A stretch of 64,000 nucleotides of DNA from Paragyromitra xinjiangensis. Its lineage: Eukaryota; Ascomycota; Pezizomycetes; Pezizales; Discinaceae. Below are positions 1 through 13,372 of the stretch, piece by piece; the stretch's first letter is position 1; every line of letters starts with the position of its first letter. The DNA lies in the NCBI GenBank assembly GCA_038503065.1, contig JBCAMK010000005.1:1612001-1676000 (forward strand). Reading direction: 5' to 3'. The notes under the pieces are model-generated. The model was not told where the DNA came from and did no database searches. It was given only the letters and a program-made list of their open reading frames with translations. The position numbers and the translations under genes were made by a program.

Positions 1-1048
1 TAGTGAGAAGGGAGGGGATGGAGGGGGCGTGAAATTGACATTTACCCGTCTTAGCTCCCTTCTGGTGTTTCTGAGGAGTGCAAATTCGGAGGCCAGGAGG
101 TCGATTCGGGTTTGCATTGCTCGAAGTCTGGCTTCTCTTACTCTTAGGGCAGCAACCGCGTTTCTTTCTCCCTCCTCTCCACTCCCTCTTGTAGCTGTCC
201 CCGTTGCCTCAGTCCCTGTATTCTCCTCCTCCGGAGCAGCTTCAGCAATAGACGTAGTAGCCACAACCGGATCCTCAATCGTCGCCTCCCCCACACTACT
301 CAACATGAAATCCTGCAACGCCCCAATACGACGAATCTGCCCAACCAACGTATCGAAACTATCCAACCCATTCGCCGGTAGCGGCGTATACGTATACGGT
401 ACCGGACGCAACCCACCGACCTGTCCCGTCCTCCCATCATATCCCGTACCAAGAATCCTCGCGCGCCCAGCAGGAGTATGCTCAATGAGTGCGCGCCAGG
501 ACGCCGAACCCGAAACTAAATCTGCATCAGGCTCCGTGGAGACTGAAGGCCATTCAGATCTCCTCGCATCGGCCCCGGGACGCTCAGCGCCCATTCGCCG
601 TCGTAGAGAAAGTAGATTGTTGAGATGTCGTTCTGCTTCGTCTCGTGTTGCTGACGCGGCGGAGGTCTCGCGGAGGAACTCGTCGAGTGTGAGCATGCTG
701 CTGTCGCTACGCATCACCATGCCGTCTCCGCGGGGGAGGGAGCGACGTTGTTGGTCTTCATCTGTGAGACGGCTGTGACGGAGACCGACGCCGGAGGAGG
801 AGGATGAGGATGAGGAGGAGCTGGATGGGGAGTAGTCCTGGGCCCAGGTGCTCGGTGTGCTGCGGGAGGGATTTGGAGGCGGGAAGTGCGAGATTGAGAC
901 GGGGAGTGTGGTCGGATCGCAGCGCGTGGGGAGAGGGGGTTTGTCGAGTTTTCCCGGAGGTGGTGACCATACTGAGGCTGGGTGTTAGCACGTGTGGAAG
1001 AGCTGAGAGGAAGGGGGGGGGAATGGAAGACGTACAAGGCCTACCCAT
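1..1048 (-). CDS. Unknown protein, 5' part only, runs off the left edge
   Basis: I do not recognise this protein. Exon 1 is 1036-1048 (ATG at 1048) and exon 2 runs from 971 to the window edge without a stop. The 64-nt intron (972-1035) starts GTACGT and ends with a GCTAAC branch site and CAG. The frame only becomes coherent after splicing. The first 90 residues are Pro/Ser-rich with a ten-residue serine run. The rest holds an Arg/Glu/Leu-rich stretch that looks helical (LLSLRRRMGAERPG) and, near the left edge, a second one (ALRVREARLRAMQTRIDLLA) that could form a coiled coil. No catalytic motif, signal peptide or membrane segment is visible. The 3' end lies outside the window, so length and domain content are unknown. 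The opposite strand is also open for about 250 codons but has a skewed composition and is taken as a shadow. Confidence 0.6.
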
Positions 1049-2478
1049 GGCCCTGGATTAGAGCTGGGGTGAATTCTCTCGCTGCTAAGGGATTCGAGCA
1101 GAATGTCGGATTCAGACTCGAGGGAGATGATGGATGGAGTGTCGTGAAGTTGAGCGGGGGGGGGGGTTGTGGATTATTGTATTCTGATTTGTGGGGGAGA
1201 AGAAGTTGCTCATCTCACGGCTTCATCGGCCCCGTCCTGTGCAACCAACATCATGCATCACGAACTGCCGGATAGAGCAGTTGGATTCCCGCCTTCAATT
1301 CGGGGGTAATTCAGCTGGCAGCTGGATTGAGATAAAACTATTCTGGATTCCCTTCAATAGCATACAGATGCATCTTCAAGCCGGGATGACTCAGCCCAAT
1401 TCCCATTCGCTGTGAACCTTGCTATCAAATGCGTTCCTGATACTAAACAGGATCAGCGGTTAAGGCTGAAGCACGAGAAAACCCTGAACTCGATCATTTC
1501 CACCCTCTATTCCTATGTTGGTTTAGCGAAGACGATAATACAGTAATGATAACCCTCATACTTTATCACCATTTCCAGAATTTGAGGTAATACCCAAGAG
1601 CCGAATCCCCAAACCCACCCATCACCCCAAACCCACAGTCAACACCTCCACAGTTACACTCAAAAACCGCCAAACCACTAACAAAACCAAACAACCATAC
1701 CTGGTCTCAACCCACCCAACCTAAACCCTCACAAAACGGCGGACGAACCGTTTTAGATCTGGGCGTCTCTTGAGCACAATTACAAATGCTTTTGGGAAAT
1801 GAATTCCTGGGGTTGGTGTTAGCATTGTAGAATAGCTGTTTAGCCGTAACGGGCTGGAAGGACTATGCTTTTAGGATTAAATTAGCTTCAATCGCGTGGG
1901 GATTAGTTTTACAGGTGTTGAGAAATTGGTTTTGATAGAGTCCTGAGTGAAGCGTACGCTGCTGGACGCAGGGACCTATCGAATACGTAAATAGATGCGC
2001 CTAAGAGTGAGGGATTAGGTAGTCTATTAAGCTAAGGTGAGCCTCAGAGATTAAACTCTTAGACGACACCACGAGTGGAGACGAATCGTAATAACGGGGA
2101 GGCAGACACGTAGGCAGTATCCAAAAGCACCCCGTCATCACCAAAAGTACATATAAAATATTAATTGAAGCTATAAACACTCCACCCAGCTATTAAATAC
2201 AATTGTTCCTACCGCCTATGATACCATCATCCATAACACCTTTTTACGTTCGCCCCATCCCAGGGTTCCCCATCGCATACACCACGTCCCATCCGAACGC
2301 TCATCCGTATGCCACCTCTACCGTACTATAAATCTAACGATCCAACCCAACGCTGAACATCTCGCTCAAGAAAGAAAAAAAAACACATACAAGTGCTCAA
2401 CCGACACTATGCAAGAACGCCCCGCGCCTCTAATAAAACAATCAAGAAATTAACCTCCCAATAAACACTCCTAGCGCC
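1049..2478. other. Intergenic region
   Basis: This lies between the start of the left-edge gene and the end of the Trk gene. It holds a short C/A-rich stretch near 1600-1740 and no ORF with coding character. The left part presumably carries the promoter of the left-edge gene. Confidence 0.6.
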
Positions 2479-5318
2479 TTAAGCATCCCTTGTTTGGCTC
2501 ATAACACTTCGATTCCCTGTTAATGGCCGTCTCGCGTTCACATTCACGTCCACCTGACTGAACGAGCTCCCTCTCCTCCTCAATTGCCTCATCTGCGCGT
2601 CCTTCGCCTCCTTCTGGTGTAGGCTCTCGCTCGGTAATAGGATCGCACGATCTAGCTCATACGGTAATCCACGATGGCGTCCTCGCAGCTGCATCGCCAC
2701 AATCACGAGCTTCGACACTACACTGAACTTCGTGGTGAACGCTGCATTGAGACCCGGATATCCTAGCGATAGTCCAACCGTACCACTAAACGCTCATTAG
2801 CAACTACTTCACCCCCGGCTAAAGAAAAGCAAAAACTCACTATGCAGATACTACTTCGAAAAGAATTGCAAACGTAGTGAACGCATAATCGTTCTTATTC
2901 TCAATATGGCTCCCCTCTGCAATCGTAATAATAAACAATCCCAAGAAGATATACCACAGATCAAACGACAATTGCTTCCGCAAATGGGCACCCACAAACG
3001 AGGTACTCCCGCCATCTTCAACCTCATCGCCGTTGGCATAAATACCAAGACTGGATTCTTCGTAGACGTTGGTTTTGCGCACGGAGATGGCAATGGGGAA
3101 AACGGAGATGTACATCATTACTATTTAATCCGTTTTAGCCATTTAATTCCGCACTTCTCCCCGGAAAATTGAGGGGATATCTTTTATCCACCCTTCTTGA
3201 GAGGGGGTTGAGGGAAAACATACCCATATAGGAAACCTGGATCGCCGGGTGCAGATCCGCCAAATTAACCACAACCGTTCCGGACGTTCTCGTACTCGCC
3301 GCCTGAAAAATCGCACCCATGATCCTATTCCCAAGCGGAATATCAATGACATCCGAATCCTTCAGATCAAGCACAATAAACAGAATCACGTCCGACAAAT
3401 TCATGAGGACCAAGATCCAAAACAAAGCCCATGTAGTTCCACTCGGAAACAGCAACGTGAAGCAGCGTCTCGGATGGTCAAGCAAGAAATTCAAACTCTC
3501 CTTGTGCGAGCTGTTCTCCGGACAGATCTTAAACCCGATCCAGATTATGAGCCGCAGGAGACAAGGAAATCCGGTGTTGCCGATGACAATGAGGAAAGCG
3601 CAGATGAGAAGCACAAACGTTGCATCCTGGAATGAGACGAAGCTGTCGGGCGTGAGAGTAAAGCCGAGGTCATTGAATGCCGTTTGCGAGCTGTAGATAG
3701 CCCACCAGGTCGGATTCGTGCCAACTGAGCGGACGTAGTCGGCGTATGACTTCATGGTATTAATCCACGACACCAGACACACCACACCAAAGACATGGAA
3801 AAAGACGTAGTACCCAACTAGCACTCTTAAAAGAAGCTTCAAGGAACGATATTCAATCCCGCCAAGCTCGTCACGTTGCTCTTCTGTCAAATCCACAAAC
3901 TGGGAATTGCGGCCAACAGTCGGCGTGTAAGATAGATACGGCATATTGGGGGGCTCTTTCGTAGCTTTCCGTGAGAATCGGGAAAGCGGACTCATGTTTC
4001 GTTTCCGTGGATGCGGGCCCATTGCGAACGCAGAGGAGACGACGCGCTCGACGGTAGAGACACGGGGGAGAAAACGGTCAACGGTCGTAGACACACGGCG
4101 CATCCGCATAGTATACGAATTATTTGTCGCTGCATTCCCGAGACTAATGGTCCGCGAGGCGGGGGAGCCAACATCGAGCATACCCCCCGTTCGCTCCTCC
4201 CCAGCGGTGCGTGCACGGTACAACGTGTTTGAATCATCCTCGTCGTCCACCTCATGAGCTCGATCACCCTTCTCAAACTCCCTAGGTCCTGGAATCCGTA
4301 GAGCTCTACCGGAGCTTGGGGCACGCTGGTTCTCAGCGAATACAATATGTGGAGCGTTCATAGCAATCTCACTCTCCCTGTTTGGCGGTATCGGTAAGTT
4401 ACCAAAGTGAATATTACTCGGTTCAGCGATCCTATGAGGCGCCTCAGTTAACGAAGACGAACCCCCGGGGCTTTGACTCCTGGACCGGCGGCCGCGGACC
4501 TCGGTGTCGCTGTTTCTACGCGGAAGTGAAGAGCGGGAATCCCGCGGAGAGATTCCCGGGGAGTACCCATCAGAGGTCACCTGCGTTGTTTGAGTGCTTG
4601 TACGTCGGACTGGTTCTCGCCCTTGGGTTTCTTCAACACCTACGTCTTCCTTAACGAGAGACGGAGTCTGGGATTCATTGTGGAGGACTGTGATCGCACG
4701 GCCATTAACGCCGCGTTCTTCCCGGTCAAGCTCTTGCGTATCGCCGACGAAGGATTTAGAACGAGTGACTCTGGCCTTTGATGGTTCACGAGTAAGGGCG
4801 ACTAGGTACAGGTTTAGTAATTGATCTCTGCGATGGAGAATTCCCAAGAACTAAAACCCTCATACCGATGTTTTCAAAACGTTTCTCGAACCAGTATAAC
4901 CGTACGAAAACGACAAATGTATTGATAAATATCGGGGTTGTAACCATAGGGATTATATATATTACTACCTGTTGATACAATTTAATCGCATTCCCATCAA
5001 CACTAGAGAAAAACACATCCACAATTAGTTTCAAGTTCTCACTAAACTTCAGTACAAGAAAGCACATACGTATTCAGTCCCGACTGTGTAGCACTTCCAC
5101 TGGCAAATAATAGTGCATCGATATACGCCATATTTTTATAAGGATATATTATAACCGAACCGATGATCATCATTGTTATCAAATACATATCTACCCATTC
5201 CAAACATTGTCAGTAACCCGTAAAACAAATAACCACCGGTTTCCACTCAAACAAAGAACTCACAGTGCATAGTGATAAAATTGAGGTTTGGCTTAAACTT
5301 CATCTGCGGGAGACCCAT
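2479..5318 (-). CDS. trk1: Trk-family potassium transporter
   Basis: A plasma-membrane K+ uptake protein of the fungal Trk/HKT superfamily, predicted at 825 residues. Six exons: 5264-5318, 5070-5190, 4866-5002, 3224-4801, 2841-3120 and 2479-2785. The introns (73, 67, 64, 103 and 55 nt) restore one frame of exactly 826 codons. All four pore loops can be read: ATQSGLNT (about residue 55), AFNDLGFTL (about 480), STRTSG (about 608) and SAYGTVGLSLGYPG (about 725). Between the first and second pore units is a Ser/Arg/Glu-rich, probably cytoplasmic loop of over 300 residues, as is usual in fungal Trk proteins. The N-terminus (NFITMHYMYLI) and the segment after pore 3 (VSYMVMMYISVFPIAISVR) are typical of the family. 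The start at 5318 is chosen because it gives the conserved N-terminus and an in-frame stop lies upstream. TRK1 versus TRK2 type is not resolved. Confidence 0.93.
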
Positions 5319-7243
5319 GATTGCGGTGCAATCCCCAACCGGGGAAGACAAACAACGTGTAAAAGTTTAAAAAAAAGCTTGTGTTCAGTGTCACTCCCGG
5401 CTAATGTGCGAAACGAAAAGATTTCCCGTTTCCTGCGTCTTTCCGAATATCTTGCTAAGAACCAAGAACGGAAAAACGGTGAGGGAGGGTGGGAACAGTG
5501 TCCTTCGAGCAAGTGTAGACGGTGGCGGTAGAGGGGCTGGGCTTGGGGTTTTTATTTCTCTAGGTAATTCTCTAACACGGCACGAGGAGGGTGGAGTCGG
5601 CTGGGCAATGGAAAGGGACGTCCGTTTTATTTGAGCGATCGCGACGTCAGACGGACTAAGAGTGTTGAGCAGCAACGAAAAGCGACATCTGGAGGACCCT
5701 TATCAATTCAGCTGCACGAGTTACTAGGAGTGAGACCTGACTGAAGAAGTAAGGGATGGGCCAGGCCAAGGGAGGTGGCGGACGGGCGACGGGGGGGTGG
5801 GAACAAAGGGAAGAGACGAATGATAGCAAAAACAATAGGTGAATGATATGTATGTATGCTATGTAGCAAGTAGCAAGAAAAAGAAAGAGAGCAAAAGGGA
5901 TCAAGAGGAGCAGGTTTCAACTTTTTCAACCACAAGCCAGCGGCTGATCCCTGGAGCTGGGGAGGGAGTGGGCAGAGGAACGAACGCCCGGGTTCAGACT
6001 CGAACGGGGCGTGGGACAGACATGCAAGGTCTATAGACTGAATTGTGGAAAGACAGTTCAAGCAAGATCGTGGAGGGTGGGTGGTGTTGTGTCTTCGGGA
6101 CTGTGGCGGTGTCAATTACATGCATGGCATAGGAAGAGCAGGTCAGGTCACGGTGAACCTCGGTGATGATGAATGGATCTCACGACAGTGTGTAAGTACT
6201 GAGTACGGCCATTGAATTGGATTGATTGGAAGAGACTCACCCTCTCTGCTCTCACGAACAATCGATTTCAGGACACATCTTTGGATCCAGCGGGGAATAT
6301 CTGCACTGTGATGTGATATCGATGGCGCGGGGTGCTTTCCTCTATAATTTGCTACGTGTTGAACCTATGATACAACATCTACAGTCACAAACCCTATGGG
6401 AGCTCACCTCCGCCCCCACAACTGCAGAGCTTCTGTTTTTCCGGTGCCAAATGGAGAAAACCCACAGTATTCGTACATGATGCCGAGACCTGCACAGCAG
6501 AATAACATAACACACGTGCTTGCGTGCTGACTTCCTACTGCTTCCAATTGCACATCTCCCTCCTATCCCTCAATCCCATATAATAGAACGCCTAGCCGGA
6601 TACGTTGCAACTCCAATTTCGCTTCAGCGTCGGTAGTTACTGGGCGCCATGGGAGCAGCTCCCTCTCCCTGGATCTTCGATCCCGGGAGCTGGTCCCTGA
6701 CTCTCTGGATCCCTATCAGATCAACTCGGTAATCCCCTGAGAAAACCCTCGGTTCTCCGATGTATCATTGGCATTGTGTTGGATCGTTTCCCCTGTTTGC
6801 ATCCGCAATTTCCGACGGGAGGACGGGTGGAGATGGTGCGCGGAGACGCGCCTTCCAAAATCTCCAGGCATGGTGATAAGGTGGGCGATTTGACAGCGAA
6901 CATCTTACGAATCAGATATCATCAGACACCGATCGTCATCAGCCCTGTAAGCATCGGGCTATGTACAGCACAGTACATACTGTACATAATACCTGGATGA
7001 CGGTATGCGTCCAACTTCCCTCAGACAGTGTCTCTTATTCAGCTCAGAATACCTGTCCTCCCGAGGTTGCCCGGAGAAGATGGACGGAATTCCTCCTTTC
7101 GCCTATTACTCGTCCGAGCGTCGAGGGGGTGGGCCAAGACCCTTCGCTCAGATATCCGCGCAACCGCGCAGGTGCATCTCCCTAACGCCTAACGGCTTCC
7201 GTCACACGCGATGAACCCTGAAGACCCAAAGAACAAGCCTTTT

Positions 7244-8017
7244 TACATGTATGTAGCCCAGACGGTAACTGCCGTACCTACGCGGGAATGCGCGAGAAAT
7301 GGGATTGTAGCTACAAGTGGTACTTGCCCTCAAACAGCCTATCTGCGTGTCATCGCCATTATAGATACACGAATTGAGAACGTACCTGTTGATGTTTTCA
7401 CCCAAGCAATATTTCCGGATGAGTAACTCCTGTCTACATGTAATTCTGGTTGATGGGGTCTCGAGATGGTCTCTAGAGCGAGCCAGTCGCCAAGGGAATC
7501 CCCAACTACGTTCAGCAAACTCCAAAGGAAAAAAAAAGCAAAGCCAGCAAGATTAGAGAAGCAAAGCATACATGTATTCACCATAAATCAAACAGACGAC
7601 CTGATCATCCGCTCTAAAAACCAGAAAATTAAAATCGCGCACGTATATCAAATTAGCCCATCCATCAATCTCCCCACCTTGCTGCCCATCGAACGCATAA
7701 ACAGACTCTTGCGGGTTGAAGCTGAAGCTGCAGTCACTTAGCACAAGTGAACCATAAGCCTAAAGTGCACATATGTTCGTCGTCGCTGGCAGCATAATCT
7801 TTCACCTTCAACACGAGGGCGTCTTTGCCGAGAAATTAACGAGAGAACAGCCAATAAATGCCTTCTACCTGTCTCAACGGCTAACAAATGTTAGCCAATC
7901 CCTCCATCTTTCGACAAGAATATCTTGTTGCAGGTGGTAGATCGAAAGTGCAATTAAAACACGAGCCATTCTCATATGTACTTCTCTTCCTGATTTAAAA
8001 AAAACTGAGTACATGTA
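7244..8017. repeat. Cluster of four TACATGTA palindromes
   Basis: Exact copies lie at 7244-7251, 7435-7442, 7569-7576 and 8010-8017. They are the densest group of a motif found about 22 times in the window. The flanking bases differ, so these are not copies of one longer repeat. Confidence 0.8.
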
Positions 8018-8774
8018 TCCATGTCACATCATGTACCCCGCCGACATCGTGTCTACCGAATTCACGCATAAACAGATTGCATCGATTCGCATGTATCGTG
8101 CCATCTCGAACAAGTACTCATAACCCAGAATCCTATCTTTAAACTTTCTGCCGATTTCGAAAAATACAACTGAGTAACGAAAACTTTGCTTGGAAATCCT
8201 TGGAAATCCCTAGTTTTATCTACCCATTTACTCCACCCGCGCAGCACATCTATTATCGTTTCCAATTGGCATGTACTCCCTACCCCGCCACCAACACTGG
8301 TCATGAGGTGCCATTCGAGTAAAAAAACGCATACATATAGGTGGATACGGACATTAAAAAAACCACGTTCTATAGACCAAAAAAGCAATTCGCTGCGAAG
8401 ACCCGAAACATCGAAACCGGCATACCGTACTATTTTTTTATTTTTTTTAATCAGCCCGTTTCCCGCGGCTGGCTGCCTGCCCCCACGAGGGGGTCGCTAA
8501 TCGGAATGGCGACTTTGTTTTCCTTTTTTTCCTTTTTTGCTTTTTTTTTTGTTCACTTTTGGATCTTTGCGGTTGTGGCTCGAGGTTGTGGGACTTGAAG
8601 TAGATCTTACGTTTTTTTCTTTCTTTCTGCGGTGTCCTGGTCGTAGATCACAATCAAGAGGGTCCACGACTATAAAGTTTATGCGACATCCCGTTAAAGT
8701 CTCGGTCTCTAGGTCGAGACAGGACCTGGCGAGTGGTTCCGCAATTAAACGTGGTCGGTCAGAACACAAATCCT

Positions 8775-8905
8775 CCAGCCACAGGAGACAAACCACCGGT
8801 AAGTAAGGTGCTGTTTGAATCCGAACCAAAAGCTGGGGGTATCGCAACCCACCAGCCACAGGTAACAAGCTACTGGTATTTGTACCTCGCTGATTCAAAC
8901 CCGGA
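8775..8905. repeat. Degenerate 77-bp tandem duplication
   Basis: Two units begin CCAGCCACAGG at 8775 and 8852. They share the order of CCAGCCACAGG, ACAAxCxACxGGTA and xGATTCAAACCCGG-like blocks, with many substitutions. The TTTGAATCCGAACC block resembles a tRNA T-arm, but no cloverleaf can be drawn. It does not keep a reading frame between units. Confidence 0.5.
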
Positions 8906-11900
8906 CTAGGAGATACCAAATACCTAGGGGTAATCGACAGGCACTCCACGCAACCATGCATGCTGATCTGATAACTTTACTCCATAGGGTGGGTACCGGT
9001 ACCGTATTTGACTCCGTGCAGGTGTCTGGCGAGTAGGAGCTCCTCTTAAAGGTGAGGGTTTGAAATTTTATATGGAAAAGGAAAAAAAGATACTATGAGA
9101 TGAGCGGGGAAAGACGGACGGTTCATGGTTATAGGATGGATACCGGTACCGTCATACAGCGCGAGATATTGCGTGCTTGGAAAGAGCGAATCTGGAATCT
9201 ACAGTTACAGTACAGATATAGAGAGAGAAAAGGAGTATTTGAGATGCGCGGGGAAGCGGATATGAGTTTTTATCATTTACTTGAGATAGTTATAAACTTG
9301 ATAGAAAACTGATCGGAGTAAAACAACGCACCGCATTGATGGTTGTCGATATCGGTGATAATATCTACTTCCTGTGACACTCAAATCCTGTACGGTACGA
9401 TACCAGGTCGGCGGATCCGGATCTTGTGCTTTGTTGTACATACGTAGCACTTCGGAATCCTGCGTCGAAAATCTTGACCGCTATGAGGGACTTTTAGAAA
9501 TTTGCACATATGACTGCCGCAAATCACAGAGGCCTTGGTCTACATGTAGTAGCAAAATTTTGATCAGGGTGTGAATAGATTCCTAAACGCGTAACGCAGG
9601 AGCCATGGGATTATCGGTTACCTGAAAGTTTTCTAGTCTTCGGCTCAGAGCTCGATCTTCGGGAGGAGCCACCTAGTACGGAAAGGTTATTTGTGGAAGA
9701 GTCACTCTAGAAATTCGAGATTGCTACGGAGCGGAAAAACATTTCTCCAGTGTAACCCCACCAACAGAAGTACTTAGTGCGGTAATAATCATCAGGGAAT
9801 TTGATAGAGCGGCTTGATATAAAATCATGCAGTGCTAGTGTTAGAGTAATACTTCTCTATGCGGAATAGCGAGTTCATTTTACTTGCAGTGCTCGTGGTG
9901 CAGATGCTAGCAGTGTGTATTATGCCAAGGGTTCTTGGGAGATTGAGGAGATATATAGTTCAAGGATCGAACTACCTGCAAAGGAGGCCAAGAGCTGCGA
10001 GAGCGGCCATAGTTTACACCAACCCACCAGTTTAACTGGATGGATATGGGCAAAAAAGTGCATAAGTAGATCTATTACTCCTACAATCGAGTGTAAACTC
10101 CATAACCTGCATTTAAGATGGTGCTTACGGGTAAGAAGCAATTTCTAGCGAGGAAACTCTAACATTGTACTATGTAGCACTGCTTCAAAACCCGCACAGG
10201 CCACAAGCTTGGGGTATTTCGTATAGACAAACGGACCTTATGTGACTCGCATAAGCCCAAGCCCAGGCACCCGCGTCGGTAAGACGAGGCAAGCACCCTT
10301 ATGTAATTGAAAGTACGAGAAAACATATGGTGTGCCATATACCCCATCGCTATCAATGATACTTTCCATGTTTCTGCGCCAAGGACGGTACGACCACCGC
10401 TGAGTAAGGCACACGTCCGCATAAGGTTTAAGACACGACAACAGAGTAGACACATGTACATGATATACGCATAAGCACATGTGGGTATCTAATGGCATCC
10501 AGTTTAAAGACAAATATCTGCTGCATCAACGGGCCTAGCGCCGCAGATAAGACGAAGCAGGGACATTCCGACAACATCGCATATAGGATGTCATTTAAAG
10601 TACTGATGCCAATGATAGTATCTACCGCAAGTAACTTCCAATTCCGGGGATTTCTACTTAGAAGCCCTGCATGGGGCGCTGGGCATCGCATCTCTACAGT
10701 TAACATCTGATGAATACAAGATCTGGGCGTATCTACCCGCAGCTGGGACCGACCTCCGAACCCAATCGCATGCTAAAAAAGTAAACATTCAATACGAAGA
10801 TGTGTGTTTACCCTTGCATAATCGTAAATGCATTCTCTATCGTCTCGTTATCTATTCGTAAACGATTGACGTTTTTAGCACAAGCTACCTCTGCATGCAT
10901 TTTGGACCATAGATTTGGTACTGCCACATGGTATGAAGTAAGAACGTTAATCATTTACTAGGAGCATCCATTGTATGTATGTATGGTAGCCTAGAACCAG
11001 AGAACCGGTTCTGATTGGAAAAAGCTGTCCAGGTATCATTGGCCGCCTGAGAAACGCGATTCTTGGTTTATACGAAAATCTGAGGTCTATGATATCAGCA
11101 ATACCATCACTTCAGCAATCTCTCCGAGGCCACTCGCCATATTTTTTCAAAAAAACGAAATTCTCAGGACAGCCTCAATTTGAACCAATCGCAGTAGCGA
11201 AAAAACTGCTACTCGAAGATGGTTTTCTGGCCATGGCAGGCTAGGTCAACCAGCGCGAGCAATTAAAACCTGCTTTAGTGAAGAAAAAGTTTCTTGATTA
11301 TCCCCGCTTTATTCTGTGACTTGTGAAACCTGATCGAGGTCCCGTCCTAACTACGTCACGGTGGAAACAACCCTGGTCCGACTCGGGGTCATCGCCGCTC
11401 ACTCGTTGCTTGCGGGAATACTCTGATATTTTCGTCACCACCGCTGCACCGTTTGTACCTAAGGTACCTTGAATATGTAGAGAGGCTATGTACCAACTTG
11501 TACCAGTTCCCTTTACTTATAAAGTGGGTCCATTGGTTTCGAGATACATCACGACTACATACTTGGAATAATTTATCGTATTCACCGATGCACTAGACTC
11601 CGTGGAATCATTCTATCGTGCTCACAGTGAGCGACTTCTCAAACTACATGTATCTAGGATGGCACAGGAGCATAGTGCCATTTTGATCTAGAGCGAAACT
11701 CGAGGGATAAAGCCCGTCTTGTCAAATTAGAGGATCAACCGATCGAAGAGTGAGGAGAAATCAAAGCTATAGGAACTCCTTCGAGTGCGGGGCGAACAAA
11801 GTTAGAAGCAAATGGCATTTTACCGCCAGTATATACCCCTAATCTCTGAAAAGCGTACCTGGTGAATTATCTGTCTACCTTATCTTTGAAAAGCTCTAAT

Positions 11901-12833
11901 ATTGCATTGACTTAGTTCTATTGGGTCTAAGATAAAGGGGCCCTTGAACTTCCCATTTATGGCTTTGGGATTTTACTTGTAGACGGTTTTGTTAGTTGAA
12001 AAATACATGTAGTAATCTTAGCCAAAACCACAGCCTATTGGTGCCGAGGAGCTGTTTTCAGAAACCCTAATATATTATATGTAAAGCCAATTCGCAATAA
12101 AAGCTGCTACTACTAAGTTTTCTATCCAGCAACTCAGGATACAGGGTCACAAGTCGGCCTGGTCCCAGCCTAGACATGAGTCGGTACCTCATTTCTACCA
12201 GTCGTAAAGGTAGCTCTTAGGCTCATATAACAGTGTGATATTGTTTGGATATGGAGTACGTATTTGCCAGTGTAAAACAGTTCCGCATAGTGCTTTAACA
12301 ATCACATTACTCCCTACATCAACCATAGGTCTTCACCATTGACAACCGGCTATAGAAGACCTATCGGGATATAAGGACTTGGCAGCAGACTACCAAACCA
12401 CCACAGCCAAGAAAATTAGTGAACAAAGCAGGAGCTACACGCAGCTGGTACACAACTACCACCGCATAATCTCCTTCCACCACTAGTGTAAACACCAGCC
12501 AATAGGAAAATAAATATTACATATTACACGGAAACTCTGATTTCCAAGTAAAGTTCACATTCCAGTCGCCCTGCACTTTATATCCACACTTTCTACCTAA
12601 AATCTCACTCGGGAAGTGATAACCTATCCCACGACCCCACGTGCGCCCATAACTAGAATCACAATCTCTACATAATACAAACAAAAACAAAACCTACCCT
12701 CCTAGCATCAGACACGGTGTTTCCGAGGCTACCCATCAATCTCCGAGCACAGCACTTCATCTAGTTAACGTAGCCGACCAGCTAAGATGTTCTACCACAA
12801 TCTTACGATTTTGTCTTAGATTGTATGACGTAA

Positions 12834-12898
12834 GCTGTCTTGTGTCCTTGCTATCTTGTGTTCTTATTGTCTTGTGCCCTAGCTGTCTCATGTCCCAG
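12834..12898. repeat. Short degenerate tandem array, period about 16 bp
   Basis: Four imperfect units of the type CTGTCTTGTGTCCTTG follow one another and end just before a TACATGTA site at 12900. Confidence 0.55.
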
Positions 12899-13372
12899 AT
12901 ACATGTAGCCATGTGGGACACGAGTAAGCGTGCATGTCTTGAGATTCATTTCGTTGGGTGGGATATCTTGAGCGGTAAGCGCTTGTGTGGCTTGGCTGAA
13001 CTTGTCACTTGCCTAGGATCTAGGGCGTTTGGATATGTGTAGGATTGTTCTAGATAGCGGGTTTCTGTTGAATACGAGGGAGCTATGGGTTAATAATCCA
13101 GCTGCGTGGGTGGTGGCATTTCTCACCCCATATCACCAAGCCGGAAAAACGTTATTCCGGGTAAAGTCGCACAACGAATCATCAGGAACGAAACGAGAAA
13201 GAAAAAGCCATCAGCGATTCAATATGAAAACCGTCGATGTCATTACTAGCATAGCCCTCTTTTGACGCCATTCGCCATGTACCTATATTTTCATCATTCT
13301 CTAGCCCACGTTGATTCCATATCTATCTAGAAACCATGGGCATCCCTAACTATGTCTTTAACCCGTGGCACT

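Larger units (their letters stand above)
5319..13372. other. Gene-free region of about 8 kb
   Basis: I find no gene here. The part next to 5318 is the presumed Trk promoter and 5' UTR. ORFs of up to 154 codons lack family motifs and overlap on both strands. The region contains eight TACATGTA palindromes, a 77-bp degenerate duplication (8775-8905), T-rich tracts (8436-8630) and a short CTGTCTTG-type array (12834-12898). It could be decayed mobile DNA, but no transposase or reverse transcriptase motif was seen. Confidence 0.6.

Noticed and set aside
29..778. A 249-codon ORF on the plus strand
   Set aside because: The opposite strand gives a coherent protein with a spliced start; the plus-strand product is a Ser/Arg/Pro-rich shadow.
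5708..6115. A 135-codon ORF upstream of the Trk gene
   Set aside because: It has skewed composition with no motif, and the region is better explained as promoter or 5' UTR.
6960..6995. Nested GTAC-containing near-palindromes
   Set aside because: They are short and imperfect and do not extend to an element.
8497..8961. A 154-codon ORF on the minus strand
   Set aside because: It runs through T-rich tracts and the degenerate 77-bp duplication, has a simple Lys/Ser-rich C-terminus and no family motif.
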